Shown piece after piece: positions 1 through 7,323 of a stretch of 26,048 nt of DNA. The translations under genes were made by a program, and so were the position numbers. The DNA lies in contig NZ_JAKJSQ010000056.1 of NCBI RefSeq assembly GCF_050337105.1, forward strand, positions 1 through 26,048. The letters run 5' to 3'. This stretch comes from Aliivibrio_A kagoshimensis (GTDB lineage Bacteria; Pseudomonadota; Gammaproteobacteria; Enterobacterales; Vibrionaceae). Under the pieces are notes generated by a model that saw only the letters and a program-made list of their open reading frames with translations, was not told the origin of the DNA and did no database searches. The first letter of the stretch is position 1. Each line of letters starts with the position of its first letter.

Positions 1-31
1 CTGATACACCAATTACATCAATACAACTCAG

Positions 32-72
32 ATGTGGTTAGTCCACATTAAATCATATAAGTCCAACCACAT
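32..72. promoter_or_regulatory. ATGTGG/CCACAT dyad cluster upstream of the ogr-like promoter
   Basis: The hexamer ATGTGG occurs at 32-37 and its complement CCACAT at 43-48 and 67-72. The segments 32-43 and 61-72 form a 12-base imperfect inverted repeat with 10 matches, and 32-48 is itself a palindrome with a 5-base centre. Ogr/Delta activators of P2 and P4 bind a TGT-N12-ACA dyad about 55 bases upstream of late promoters. The dyad here is TGT-N9-ACA, so the resemblance is only partial. It may serve the rightward ogr-like gene or a leftward late promoter outside the window. Confidence 0.35.
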
Positions 73-77
73 AGCAC

Positions 78-107
78 TGTACATAAACACAGCCATTAAT
101 TTATAAT
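78..107 (+). promoter_or_regulatory. Putative sigma-70 promoter of the ogr-like gene
   Basis: A perfect -10 hexamer TATAAT lies at 102-107, with a TGTACA -35 candidate at 78-83 and an 18-base spacer. Transcription would begin near 114. This excludes an in-frame ATG at 106 as the start and supports the ATG at 133. Confidence 0.5.
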
Positions 108-132
108 GGTAGGGTCAGTCAGTGAGGTGTTT

Positions 133-384
133 ATGAGAGTTCTTTGTCCAGAGTGCGGAGGTAAAAGCTGCATTCAAAAGAGTAACCGAATATCGTTAGG
201 GTATTCAGATCTGTACTGCAGTTGCAGTAACCCAGAGTGTGGCCACTCGTTCGTAATGAATCTAACCTTCAGCCATACATTAAGCCCATCAGCCAAGAGT
301 TCTAGTCAGTTAGCATTTGAGTTATTAAAAACCTTAGCCCCCAATCAACAACAAGAGCTCAAACAGCAATTATCCATGCTATAA
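133..384 (+). CDS. ogr: Ogr/Delta-like zinc-finger late-gene activator
   Basis: This 83-residue protein has four cysteines at residues 5, 8, 31 and 36. The spacing C-x2-C-x22-C-x4-C is the same as I recall for P2 Ogr. Ogr/Delta proteins bind zinc, dock on the RNA polymerase alpha C-terminal domain and activate phage late promoters. The N-terminal part carries the finger; the tail from about residue 50 is polar and has no recognisable domain. The start at 133 is preferred over an in-frame ATG at 106 because GAGGTG lies just upstream of 133 and a TATAAT box covers 106. A hairpin terminator follows at once, so the gene appears monocistronic. It is expected to activate capsid and tail operons lying to the left. 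Confidence 0.8.
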   Translation: MRVLCPECGGKSCIQKSNRISLGYSDLYCSCSNPECGHSFVMNLTFSHTLSPSAKSSSQLAFELLKTLAPNQQQELKQQLSML

Positions 385-388
385 CAAC

Positions 389-418
389 AAACCCACCGAA
401 TTCGTTCAGTGGGTTTTT
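389..418 (+). terminator. Rho-independent terminator after the ogr-like gene
   Basis: The arms AAACCCAC (389-396) and GTGGGTTT (409-416) form an 8-bp stem, with CGAATTCG inside the loop, and T residues continue to 418. The stop codon of the convergent minus-strand gene sits in the T tract, so both genes probably share this hairpin. Confidence 0.75.
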
Positions 419-764
419 AATTGCGTTGCCAACCTAATCGATAATCCTCATATCTTTGCGTTCCTGGACGATAAGGGTTTTTATGCAGTCCCTTACCATT
501 CAACGCCCCTTGCTTGTATGCTTGCCTTTCAGTTTGAGCTATCTCTTTTTCTGAAAGTTTTTCCTCAGCCTCATCTGCGTAGTTACTCGCCATTGTTCGC
601 GCTCGATCTTTATCGAAAGCACTATAGATTGGTGTAAACGAGCAACCAGAATACTCAAACTGATTCTTCAGTTCCTTTTGGGCTTCTTCTATCGAATCAA
701 AAGGACCAAAGAAACGATTAATCTCTGTCGTGGTATCTATTATTTTCGCAAACCAAAGGGCCAT
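417..764 (-). CDS. Small protein with C-terminal RMF/CrpP-like domain
   Basis: This 115-residue protein has an N-terminal half (about 1-75) that I do not recognise: a short strand, a DSIEEA helix start and a charged helix. Residues about 82-113 match the pattern shared by ribosome modulation factor and the CrpP family: A-x3-G-x3-G, then NPY (96-98), then about ten residues and a W/GW close (LGW 110-112). RMF binds 16S rRNA and dimerises ribosomes in stationary phase. CrpP-like proteins are small plasmid and phage proteins of disputed function. The start has TGGAGT upstream at good spacing. The gene is convergent with the ogr-like gene and lies in the accessory strip between it and the replication gene. 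A role in host-translation control or accessory protection is inference. Confidence 0.55.
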   Translation of the reverse strand: MALWFAKIIDTTTEINRFFGPFDSIEEAQKELKNQFEYSGCSFTPIYSAFDKDRARTMASNYADEAEEKLSEKEIAQTERQAYKQGALNGKGLHKNPYRPGTQRYEDYRLGWQRN

Positions 765-787
765 TCAGTACTCCATAGTTAATAATT

Positions 788-1399
788 TTAGCTGTGTACT
801 ATTTTTCGAGAAAGGTATTCTGATTGGTTTTTCACTAAATTCTCACCACGTATGATCCTCACTGCAGCTTTTGCGCTTAACAATGCCAAAGTACCGAAGT
901 ATAAAAAAGTAATAACAAATAGATATAATGATTGAAGAAAGGTTATGTCAATTACTTTACTCATGAACAATGGGCTAAATGCAATCATACTAAAGGTGAG
1001 GTACCAACCTACATACCAAAGTTTACGCCGTGTTCTCACACCATTTGATGCATATTTATCTTTAAATTTGAGTTGTAAGCTACCTTCAGTTTCTAATTTT
1101 TCTAGATAATCTGTTGCTAACACATAATCACTCAAACATTTAACCGAATTTTCTAAAGTTAAAATATACTCAATCTCTTTTACTGAAATAAAAGGAGTTC
1201 CCGCTAGTGCCTGATAGCCTTTTTCAACAGCATAGGGGTGTAATTGACCATCTTGCACATCAGTTAAAAAACTCTTGGCAAAATCATAATCCTCTCTTAA
1301 TCGAAAGGTTTTTCCTTTAGCCCAATCATACAAATGCTTGCTCACTAATATAAAGGTCAAAATCACCGTAGGTAATTTCAACCATACTGAGATATCCAT
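788..1399 (-). CDS. Hypothetical membrane protein (phage cargo)
   Basis: This 203-residue protein is not recognised. A hydrophobic segment near residues 6-22 is followed by a soluble, charged stretch to about 125. Two further hydrophobic segments lie at about 128-147 and 153-178, ending in a short basic tail. The middle section would be a loop of about 100 residues. The start has AAGGTG at proper spacing. It lies between the replication gene and the RMF/CrpP-like gene, same strand, 89 bases after the replication gene stop. Its base composition is more AT-rich than the replication gene, consistent with a recently acquired moron. A superinfection-exclusion role would fit a phage-encoded membrane protein but nothing in the sequence proves it. 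Confidence 0.6.
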   Translation of the reverse strand: MDISVWLKLPTVILTFILVSKHLYDWAKGKTFRLREDYDFAKSFLTDVQDGQLHPYAVEKGYQALAGTPFISVKEIEYILTLENSVKCLSDYVLATDYLEKLETEGSLQLKFKDKYASNGVRTRRKLWYVGWYLTFSMIAFSPLFMSKVIDITFLQSLYLFVITFLYFGTLALLSAKAAVRIIRGENLVKNQSEYLSRKIVHS

Positions 1400-1488
1400 A
1401 ACTACACCTTATTCATTAAGACCATTCAGATTCGCATTAAAACCAAATTATTTCAAGTGGTTAAACAACAACCTACATAGTGACTTTG

Positions 1489-4110
1489 TTAAATTAACGG
1501 CCAATCATCATCACCAAAGTCATGCTTAGTGAAAATTGAAAGGTTTGGTTGTTCATATTCGTCCCGGTTCGTCGGCTTGGGTTCATCTGGCCAACCATCA
1601 AACTCAAGCCAGCGCATATCTTCTGGCTCTTTTTCAATTTCAATAAGCTGAGCGGGTCTGATATTCCCTTCACTGTCTAATTCAGCAGGTCTGATTTTTA
1701 AACTTCGTCCATCATGCAGATTTAGAGAGCTACCATTTAATAAGGCATTCAAGGCATTTTCATCGACAAAGGTATCGACCTTTTTGTTTTTCTGATTAGG
1801 AGCAAATATATTCTTTAGCTGATTGCTGACCTGTACTCTTTTGGGCTCCGTACAGTTATTGACAGAACTCCGAGAGGCAGCTGCGCTGCCAGAAAGAGCA
1901 AGAGCCCCCGCTTCAACATTATCGGTTTTTTTAACTATGGTTTTCTTACCTTTATATCTCCACGTTTCAGGATCAGGCGTCGGTTTTTCAAATTCATGTA
2001 CGGTTTCAATATCTGCTTGTGACCTCTTCACAATCGTCCAAGATTTAGTGCGTGTTTTGACCGTTTCTTCAGGTGTAATAAAACCCTCAATTTTGCGAAC
2101 GTCTTCACCATGCGGTGAGGCGAAAGGCAGCACCTCATAAGAGTTCACTATGAGGAGATCTGCACGCTTAACGAATGGCCCACCCTGCCCCATGATGTAG
2201 CCTTGCCAGTTACCATGATCAGCTGCCGCTAATGTGCCTGCGACACTTGATTGCTTTGAATCTCCTCTTGCTTGATAGCTATCACTAATCACTTTCATTA
2301 ATTCTTCATTGGTGATCAGTTTGCTTGGTTTAATAGGCCCAACCAAATCACGCTGTAGCATGGAGTAAATGGTGAGTAAATCGACACGTTTTTGCATGAA
2401 CACGTATTCCATAAAGGCTTTTTTGTTTTGGTTAGCAAAGCGGCGTAATTCACGATAAGTGGTAACTGGCGCACCACCAAAGAACTGAAACTGCCGAATA
2501 CTCCAACGGCTTTTCCAAGCGTTAACGTTTTTCGCCATCTCTTTCACTGGCTTTTCAGCTTCATCAGACATTTCAGCGTCCATGGCATAACCATCAATAT
2601 TCTTTGAAATGTACTTGGCGATGTAGCCTGTTGCTGTGCCTAGCGCAGGATCAATCAAACCGATATCACAGCGTGGGCGGTAGTCTAATGGCCCTACATA
2701 ATCCCCTTTTCTAAACGGTTTTTTCTTCTCTTTCTCTTGCTTGGGGTGCAGTTCATTTCGGTCTTCTTTCGTGGCATAGGTGATAAAAACATCACGAACA
2801 AATGCAACTTCCTCTGGCTTAACCCATAGAAGTAAATGCCAGTGTGGCGTGCCGTCGTGATGCGGCTCAGCAACTCGAACACCAAACCAACGGATCTCCT
2901 CACGGCCCAATTTGGCACGAATACGCTGCCAAATAGTATTCAAATACGTTTGAGTGTCACGAGGGCTAGCACCATTCCAGTGATCAATGAAACCACCCTT
3001 TTTGTAACTGTTATGGTATTTAGAAGGCGCCGTTAATGTTAAGAATAGCCCTTGTAAACCAAGCTCATTACCAATGTCTTCACAACCACGGCAACGAACC
3101 ATTAATTCATGACGGCGTATTGCTGGGTTTGATACGCTTCTTAATACCATCTCATCAAGGGCAACCTCTTCACCCGTTTCTTCATCACGTAAAAGCCTAT
3201 TTTGTATCGCTTCCCAGTTTCGACTTTGCTGCTCTTTATGCTCTCTGAGGCAATCCCAAGAGCAATACACAGATGCTTTAGAAGAGACCTGTCCCATTGC
3301 TATGGCTAGATGTTCGCGCATTATTTTGCGAGCTTTCACTAACCGTCCTAACCACCATTTGTCATCAAGCATGCGCGAGATGTCATTCAGTGCGGTAAGA
3401 TCGGTTTGCTTCTTTCGTTTACGCGGTGGCTTAATACCAAACTGGCAAACGAATTGAGCTAACTCTTCATAACCAATAGCTTCAGCAGTCTCTTCTTCTG
3501 TTAGCTCTGTCTTATCCACTTTTTCAGCGATCAATTGAAAACTAACACCTACAATCTGACTAATTTTAAAAGCCATCTCTTTCAATTCGTCTTGCTCAAG
3601 TTCGGCTAGAATCCGGCTCTTTACTGGCTTGCGGTTTTTCTCGATCATCTCGAAGTCAAAACGCATCTGTTCTTTTTTAGCCTGATAAGGTTTTACAAAG
3701 TCGCTTTGCTTAGTGTCGCCATACTCTTCACTTAACAAAGCCACCTTTTGGGTGGTTGGGAGTTTTTTGTATTTGGCCAGAACCATGCGAACGCGCTCAC
3801 TTGCAGGTCGCATTTTGTTTCGCAGGAAGGTATTTGCTTCTTTTAAGCTCTCCTTTTCGCAAATATCGATATAACGATTGGCAAAATATTTAGCCAGGTA
3901 AGTCGGCAGTCCATCAAAGAACTCTTTACGCCACGCATGATCACGAGGGTTAACGTCAAAAAGCCTGCGCTCAATAACACTTAAATCTTCTGGCTCGATG
4001 GTTTCAGTAAATCGACGATAACCAAAACAAGCCTCGTCAACGGGTGTTAACGGGGCTTGGTATGGAAAATCATACTTTTCGATTTCGGTTGGTTCGCTAA
4101 GAGACTTCAA
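1489..4110 (-). CDS. P2 gpA-type replication initiation endonuclease (HUH)
   Basis: This 873-residue protein starts rolling-circle replication of the phage by nicking at its origin and joining covalently to the 5' end. Visible motifs include LFLTLTAP at 355-362, the metal-binding HUH motif PHWH at 422-425, and the paired catalytic tyrosines in YIAKYISKNIDG at 496 and 500. The YxxxY spacing matches the P2 protein A tyrosine pair. A cysteine cluster (C283, C287, C340, C343) may bind zinc. The 300-residue C-terminal tail is low in conserved motifs. The start is a TTG with only a weak upstream ribosome site. It overlaps the stop of a 26-codon ORF (TTGA), so either the gene is translationally coupled or its 5' end is frameshifted. 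In P2 the origin lies inside this gene. Confidence 0.9.
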   Translation of the reverse strand: MKSLSEPTEIEKYDFPYQAPLTPVDEACFGYRRFTETIEPEDLSVIERRLFDVNPRDHAWRKEFFDGLPTYLAKYFANRYIDICEKESLKEANTFLRNKMRPASERVRMVLAKYKKLPTTQKVALLSEEYGDTKQSDFVKPYQAKKEQMRFDFEMIEKNRKPVKSRILAELEQDELKEMAFKISQIVGVSFQLIAEKVDKTELTEEETAEAIGYEELAQFVCQFGIKPPRKRKKQTDLTALNDISRMLDDKWWLGRLVKARKIMREHLAIAMGQVSSKASVYCSWDCLREHKEQQSRNWEAIQNRLLRDEETGEEVALDEMVLRSVSNPAIRRHELMVRCRGCEDIGNELGLQGLFLTLTAPSKYHNSYKKGGFIDHWNGASPRDTQTYLNTIWQRIRAKLGREEIRWFGVRVAEPHHDGTPHWHLLLWVKPEEVAFVRDVFITYATKEDRNELHPKQEKEKKKPFRKGDYVGPLDYRPRCDIGLIDPALGTATGYIAKYISKNIDGYAMDAEMSDEAEKPVKEMAKNVNAWKSRWSIRQFQFFGGAPVTTYRELRRFANQNKKAFMEYVFMQKRVDLLTIYSMLQRDLVGPIKPSKLITNEELMKVISDSYQARGDSKQSSVAGTLAAADHGNWQGYIMGQGGPFVKRADLLIVNSYEVLPFASPHGEDVRKIEGFITPEETVKTRTKSWTIVKRSQADIETVHEFEKPTPDPETWRYKGKKTIVKKTDNVEAGALALSGSAAASRSSVNNCTEPKRVQVSNQLKNIFAPNQKNKKVDTFVDENALNALLNGSSLNLHDGRSLKIRPAELDSEGNIRPAQLIEIEKEPEDMRWLEFDGWPDEPKPTNRDEYEQPNLSIFTKHDFGDDDWPLI

Positions 4111-4187
4111 AGAGTAAGTCCCATTAAACGAGCATTAATCATCCTCACTTTGGCTTGATATAATGGGTTCTCTACAAATGCACTCAT
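4107..4187 (-). CDS. 26-codon ORF coupled to the replication gene (or its frameshifted 5' end)
   Basis: An ATG at 4187 overlaps the TGA of the preceding gene as ATGA, exactly like the other junctions of this operon. The frame runs 26 codons (MSAFVENPLYQAKV..., ending GLTL) and stops with a TGA that overlaps the TTG start of the replication gene. There are two readings. It may be a small coupling peptide that delivers ribosomes to the TTG. Or it may be the true N-terminus of the replication protein, cut off by a one-base loss in the short T run at the junction; one extra T would fuse the frames. I cannot decide from one sequence. Confidence 0.5.
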   Translation of the reverse strand: MSAFVENPLYQAKVRMINARLMGLTL

Positions 4188-4477
4188 ACTAACGCCTTCA
4201 ATTCTTGAACTGAGACGCCTAACTCTCTTGCAAGGTGAATGTCTTCAATTCTGCTTCTGGTTTTAACCGCAATCTTGCGCACCTTTACCACTGGCGATGT
4301 TGCTCTAGCCGGTGCCGTTATTTTTGGTGATGTTTTACGTGTTTTGCGCTTAGCTTTTGTCTTAGTACCAGATTGCGTTTTTCCCTGGTACTGATTGCGC
4401 TTTTGGGCACATAGCTTTGTTTTATTTTTCTGGTAGTACTCACGCTGATAGCGCTGCTTTTCAGTTAACTCACTCAT
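4184..4477 (-). CDS. Small basic hypothetical phage protein
   Basis: This 97-residue protein is extremely rich in Lys, Arg, Thr and Gln. The N-terminal 20 residues form a charged, tyrosine-rich helix (YQREYYQKNK). Residues about 25-70 are a low-complexity Lys/Arg/Ser/Thr region likely to be disordered and nucleic-acid binding. The last 25 residues, ending in RELGVSVQELKALV, look like a short helix pair. It overlaps the methyltransferase gene upstream and the 26-codon ORF downstream by four bases each, so it is translated as part of the replication operon. I do not recognise a family. A non-specific DNA- or RNA-binding accessory role is inference. Confidence 0.6.
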   Translation of the reverse strand: MSELTEKQRYQREYYQKNKTKLCAQKRNQYQGKTQSGTKTKAKRKTRKTSPKITAPARATSPVVKVRKIAVKTRSRIEDIHLARELGVSVQELKALV

Positions 4478-5016
4478 GCTGCCACCCCATGTCCAATTGA
4501 AACGATATGACTTAACCCTTGAGGGATATCGAAGCGGTTACCGTTGTCCCAAATGAACCAGGCGTATTCGCACGAATCTGAACCACCGCCAACAAAACGA
4601 GGACGTGGAACAATGATCGGGCATTTAGGTGGGAAACCAATTTCATACCAAAACGGTAGTCGTTTTTTAGAACCTAAATAATTGACTCGTTGCAGATATG
4701 CCATGGTTCCACCTGCAGCTAATTCACTGATGCTTTTTCGAATAAACTCTTCAGTTAATGAAAACGGTGGGTTTGTAATGATCACGTCTTGAATACCAAA
4801 ATCAGTGGTTAGGTAATCAATACCCTTTTCGATTTCAGCAAATGACTTTTGGCTTGTTGGCAGATCAATCTTGTCAAAGATTGCACCGGTACCTAAACAA
4901 GGCTCTAAGAACTGGTCAGTTGGTCGAAGCGTTAACTTCGATAATAGTGCATCGACTACTTCTGCCGGTGTTGGGTAAAGCTCGCGTGGCTGTACTTTTC
5001 CGTTTGTAGAACTCAT
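4474..5016 (-). CDS. Phage DNA adenine N6-methyltransferase-like protein
   Basis: This 180-residue protein has the two core motifs of an S-adenosylmethionine-dependent adenine methyltransferase in the order motif I then motif IV. EPCLGTG at 38-44 would bind the cofactor, and TNPPF at 81-85 forms the active site that holds the flipped adenine. The N-terminal PRELYPTP segment resembles phage methyltransferases that begin with a YPTP-type motif. It is short for the family and shows no separate target-recognition domain. It lies in the early operon between the exonuclease and the basic protein, with ATGA overlaps on both sides. Likely roles are self-protection against host restriction or marking of replicated DNA. 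Specificity cannot be read. Confidence 0.7.
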   Translation of the reverse strand: MSSTNGKVQPRELYPTPAEVVDALLSKLTLRPTDQFLEPCLGTGAIFDKIDLPTSQKSFAEIEKGIDYLTTDFGIQDVIITNPPFSLTEEFIRKSISELAAGGTMAYLQRVNYLGSKKRLPFWYEIGFPPKCPIIVPRPRFVGGGSDSCEYAWFIWDNGNRFDIPQGLSHIVSIGHGVAA

Positions 5017-5594
5017 GCTTCCACCTCAGCTTGTGTTGGTGTTACGAATGATTGCCAAATAGCAGAAACGTACTTTGCTTGAAACTTCGCATCATCGAGT
5101 GCGGAATGGTGGGTACCCTCTCGGGTTAGTGTTGCCTTTGGATCTATACCTAGAATTGAGCGCCCCATTTCCACGATGGTTCTCACGTCTCGGTCATTCC
5201 AATGAATGAAATTCGGCTTAATACGAGCCGCTTTAAAGGCATTAACTAAAATCACATTGTCGAAGCCACTGCCATTACCCCAAACTTGAATGTCTTTCTT
5301 ATCTCCAAGGTCAGCGAGCCATTGATTTAGCTCTAACAACGCATCTTTAAGTGAAGACTTAGGTGTATCTCGTTCAAATATGGCTCTTGCCTCTTCACTC
5401 TGAGTCAGCCACCAAGAAACCGTTGATGCATCAATAACACCGCAATGAGCTGAGCTATTCAGGCTCACCACCTCTTCGAACTCTGCACCTAATTCACCAG
5501 TAACAGGTGAAAACACAACGGCACCAATAGAGACAATTGCTGCATTGCTTGTATTACCCATGGTTTCTAGATCTAACATCACGTGAGTACTCAT
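5013..5594 (-). CDS. DEDDh 3'-5' exonuclease (DnaQ/RNase T-like, Rv2179c/ExoVIII-type)
   Basis: This 193-residue protein starts with MLDLETMG, which supplies the first D and E of a DEDD exonuclease (D8, E10). It continues with the family-typical AAIVSIGAVVF strand and the STVSWWL segment seen in the phage 3'-5' exoribonuclease group. Later come WGNGSGFDN (third acidic residue) and HHSALDDAKFQA (the H-x4-D pair), so all catalytic positions appear present. Proteins of this family degrade DNA or RNA 3' ends and are frequent in early operons of phages. It overlaps its neighbours on both sides by four bases. Whether the substrate is RNA or DNA cannot be told. Confidence 0.8.
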   Translation of the reverse strand: MSTHVMLDLETMGNTSNAAIVSIGAVVFSPVTGELGAEFEEVVSLNSSAHCGVIDASTVSWWLTQSEEARAIFERDTPKSSLKDALLELNQWLADLGDKKDIQVWGNGSGFDNVILVNAFKAARIKPNFIHWNDRDVRTIVEMGRSILGIDPKATLTREGTHHSALDDAKFQAKYVSAIWQSFVTPTQAEVEA

Positions 5595-6130
5595 GCTGCC
5601 ACCTCTGCTTTTTTGTCAGCTTCATCACGAGCGTCAATAATCAGCTCCGTAATCTTGGACTCGATTAAGAGAAGCTTCTCAAGTGCTTCTTCCTCCCCCA
5701 TATCCACGCACTCCCGTAGCAAACGGTCTTCAGGTCGATTTTTATCTAGATAGTCTGTGGTGGTTGGGCTGACACGGACATGAAACCAATTAATATGTGC
5801 GGCAAAATCAGTAGCAATATGAATCACATCAGTATTGGCCATCGCTAACACATTAATCGCGTGTACGATGTCATACACATCACGCTGTCTCATCGCTTCC
5901 AACATAAACTCATTATCGTGTTCCAATTGTTCTAATGCATCACCCTCGACCGCTAGGTCAAAACGGTTTTCTTGGGGTAATAAATTAATGAATGCCTGCA
6001 TTAGCTTTCTGTTCTGGCTAAGTAGCAAATCATTCATCACTCGTGACTTTTCTAGATTTACTTCTGATTGATTTAGCACATTACGAGCCTGTGTTAAGGC
6101 TTCGTTCGCTTCTACATTAATGTCTGTCAT
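5591..6130 (-). CDS. Hypothetical early phage protein
   Basis: This protein has 179 residues from the ATG at 6130, chosen because AGGAG lies seven bases upstream. An in-frame start 13 codons earlier has no such site and would sit close to a terminator-like hairpin. The protein is acidic and mostly helical, with a coiled-coil-like stretch (about residues 5-45, heptads of L, V and N) and an Ala- and Glu-rich C-terminus. I see no catalytic motif. It overlaps the exonuclease gene by four bases, which makes co-translation likely. The function is unknown; similar unnamed proteins are common in the CII-to-rep interval of Vibrio P2-like phages. Confidence 0.65.
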   Translation of the reverse strand: MTDINVEANEALTQARNVLNQSEVNLEKSRVMNDLLLSQNRKLMQAFINLLPQENRFDLAVEGDALEQLEHDNEFMLEAMRQRDVYDIVHAINVLAMANTDVIHIATDFAAHINWFHVRVSPTTTDYLDKNRPEDRLLRECVDMGEEEALEKLLLIESKITELIIDARDEADKKAEVAA

Positions 6131-6165
6131 GGCATTGCTCCTATGGGGTAAAACAAAATTTAGGT

Positions 6166-6193
6166 ACAAAAAAAGCCCCCTATTACAGAGGCA
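6166..6193 (-). terminator. Intra-operon terminator-like hairpin
   Basis: On the minus strand GCCTC and GGGGC pair (one T-G wobble) around a short loop and are followed by seven T residues (complement of 6168-6174). It lies between two early genes transcribed in the same direction, so it could reduce or stop transcription into the downstream replication genes. Confidence 0.5.
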
Positions 6194-6211
6194 CAGGTAA
6201 CTTGGTAGTAC

Positions 6212-6532
6212 TTAGGCTTTAAAGTGGCTAGGCTTTAACTTGTTTACATCGCCTACTTTGATATCAAAGCGTTTAATGATGCCTTTAAGTTCTTGCAAGC
6301 CTCTGCGAATTTTTTGAAGCTCTAGATCATCGAATTCTTCAAAGCTTCGGTAGCTATCTTGACTCGACAGACCGCCAGCAATGCAGATCATTCCACGGCT
6401 ACGGACGGGCAAAGAGTTAAATGCAATTTTCAATTGATTACGTTTATGACGTTGAGTGAACAGCTCTTTGCATGCTGCGATGCTCTCTGGCGCTGGTCGA
6501 GTTGAATCAATTGTTTCGGCTAATTGAGGCAT
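6212..6532 (-). CDS. Hypothetical small phage protein after CII
   Basis: This 106-residue protein has AAGGAT upstream of its ATG and lies ten bases after the CII-like gene. It is basic in the middle (QRHKRNQLK), contains a short glycine-rich turn (IAGGLSS), then a helical, charged segment (LELQKIRRGLQELKGIIKRF at about 74-93) likely to form an amphipathic helix. No motif identifies a function. It is the last gene before the hairpin at 6166-6193 and so is probably co-transcribed with the Cox- and CII-like genes. A regulatory or DNA-binding role is possible but unsupported. Confidence 0.6.
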   Translation of the reverse strand: MPQLAETIDSTRPAPESIAACKELFTQRHKRNQLKIAFNSLPVRSRGMICIAGGLSSQDSYRSFEEFDDLELQKIRRGLQELKGIIKRFDIKVGDVNKLKPSHFKA

Positions 6533-6542
6533 GACGAGATCC

Positions 6543-7082
6543 TTATGCTAGTCCTGGAAGCGGAGCACCCGAGGCAATGAAATCGACTCCCATAGAAAGG
6601 AATGAAGCCGTATTAGGTGTGCGCCCTTCAATATCATTGATAAGCAGTACCAGGTTCCCGATAGAAGCCTGGGCCTTTTGGATGATGGTTTGTTTGCTTC
6701 GGTGAGAGAGCCGAGTTTGTCCCGCATGCTCAATGGCCTCTTTGGCTAAATCACCGGCATGAACAGAGTTTTCAAGCGCTCTTCGAGCAAAGGTTTCTTC
6801 ACTTGCATCAGTAGGAATGTGTGCGGTTACCACGCCAAGCCCACGCAAAAGGCTATTAACAACGGTGTAGTTCCCCGTAGTCTTTGCGATCGCTACCATC
6901 TCAACACACGTTAAAACATGCGGTTGCTCTGGATTAAGTTTGTTACGTAACATGGTTGGTGACATTTCCAACTCAGTCGCGATGCTGGTCATATTTTCGT
7001 TTAGTCGAAAGGCCATACACGCTTCTTCAAACGCCTTTTGTTTGGACTCACGGAAAACGCACATTGTTGAATTAGCAGACAT
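6543..7082 (-). CDS. CII-like phage regulatory protein (CP76 family)
   Basis: This 179-residue protein is of the kind annotated as phage regulatory CII protein in Vibrio P2/K139-like phages. Residues about 20-60 look like a helix-turn-helix: an AFEEACMAFRLNEN helix, then SIATELEMSPTMLRNKLNP, typical of DNA-binding domains that pair a turn with a recognition helix ending in NKLNP. The rest (about 85-179) is helical, possibly for oligomerisation. It is the second gene of the leftward early operon, 37 bases after the Cox-like gene. In relatives the protein is thought to influence the lysis-lysogeny decision; it is not homologous to lambda CII in any visible way. The ribosome site is weak. Confidence 0.75.
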   Translation of the reverse strand: MSANSTMCVFRESKQKAFEEACMAFRLNENMTSIATELEMSPTMLRNKLNPEQPHVLTCVEMVAIAKTTGNYTVVNSLLRGLGVVTAHIPTDASEETFARRALENSVHAGDLAKEAIEHAGQTRLSHRSKQTIIQKAQASIGNLVLLINDIEGRTPNTASFLSMGVDFIASGAPLPGLA

Positions 7083-7119
7083 ATCAGATACTCAACTGGT
7101 AACAAGTGAAACGGATTAA

Positions 7120-7323
7120 CTAATACTTGGCTTCTAAAGCACGCTTAGTTAACAGAGCAAGATTAATCAGGTTAAGCTCACGTGAACCGTCTTTTGACAT
7201 CACTGGGATTTTTCCATCTTTGATCTTTTTAGTGATGGTATTTAGGTTCATCCCTGAAAGTTCTGCATACCGCTTCGCTGTTACATATGGAGCTTCTACC
7301 GATATAACGATGGCTTGACTCAT
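7120..7323 (-). CDS. Cox-like excisionase/repressor
   Basis: This protein has 67 residues from the ATG at 7323, with AGAGGTG six bases upstream. A GTG nine bases earlier is part of that ribosome site and is not the start. Residues about 14-40 form a winged-helix or MerR-like DNA-binding segment (TAKRYAELSGMNLNTITKKI, then DGKIPVM), typical of phage Cox proteins. Cox proteins repress the repressor promoter and help the integrase excise the prophage. The gene is first in the leftward early operon and divergent from the CI repressor, as in P2 and HP1. Its binding sites are expected in the 309-base gap to the repressor and near the integrase. Confidence 0.75.
   Translation of the reverse strand: MSQAIVISVEAPYVTAKRYAELSGMNLNTITKKIKDGKIPVMSKDGSRELNLINLALLTKRALEAKY

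Noticed and set aside
106..132. Upstream in-frame start of the Ogr-like gene
   Set aside because: A TATAAT box covers this ATG and the ribosome site lies before the ATG at 133.
1823..2140. Plus-strand frame inside the replication gene
   Set aside because: It lies antisense within a well-supported gene with catalytic motifs and has no ribosome site or recognisable product.
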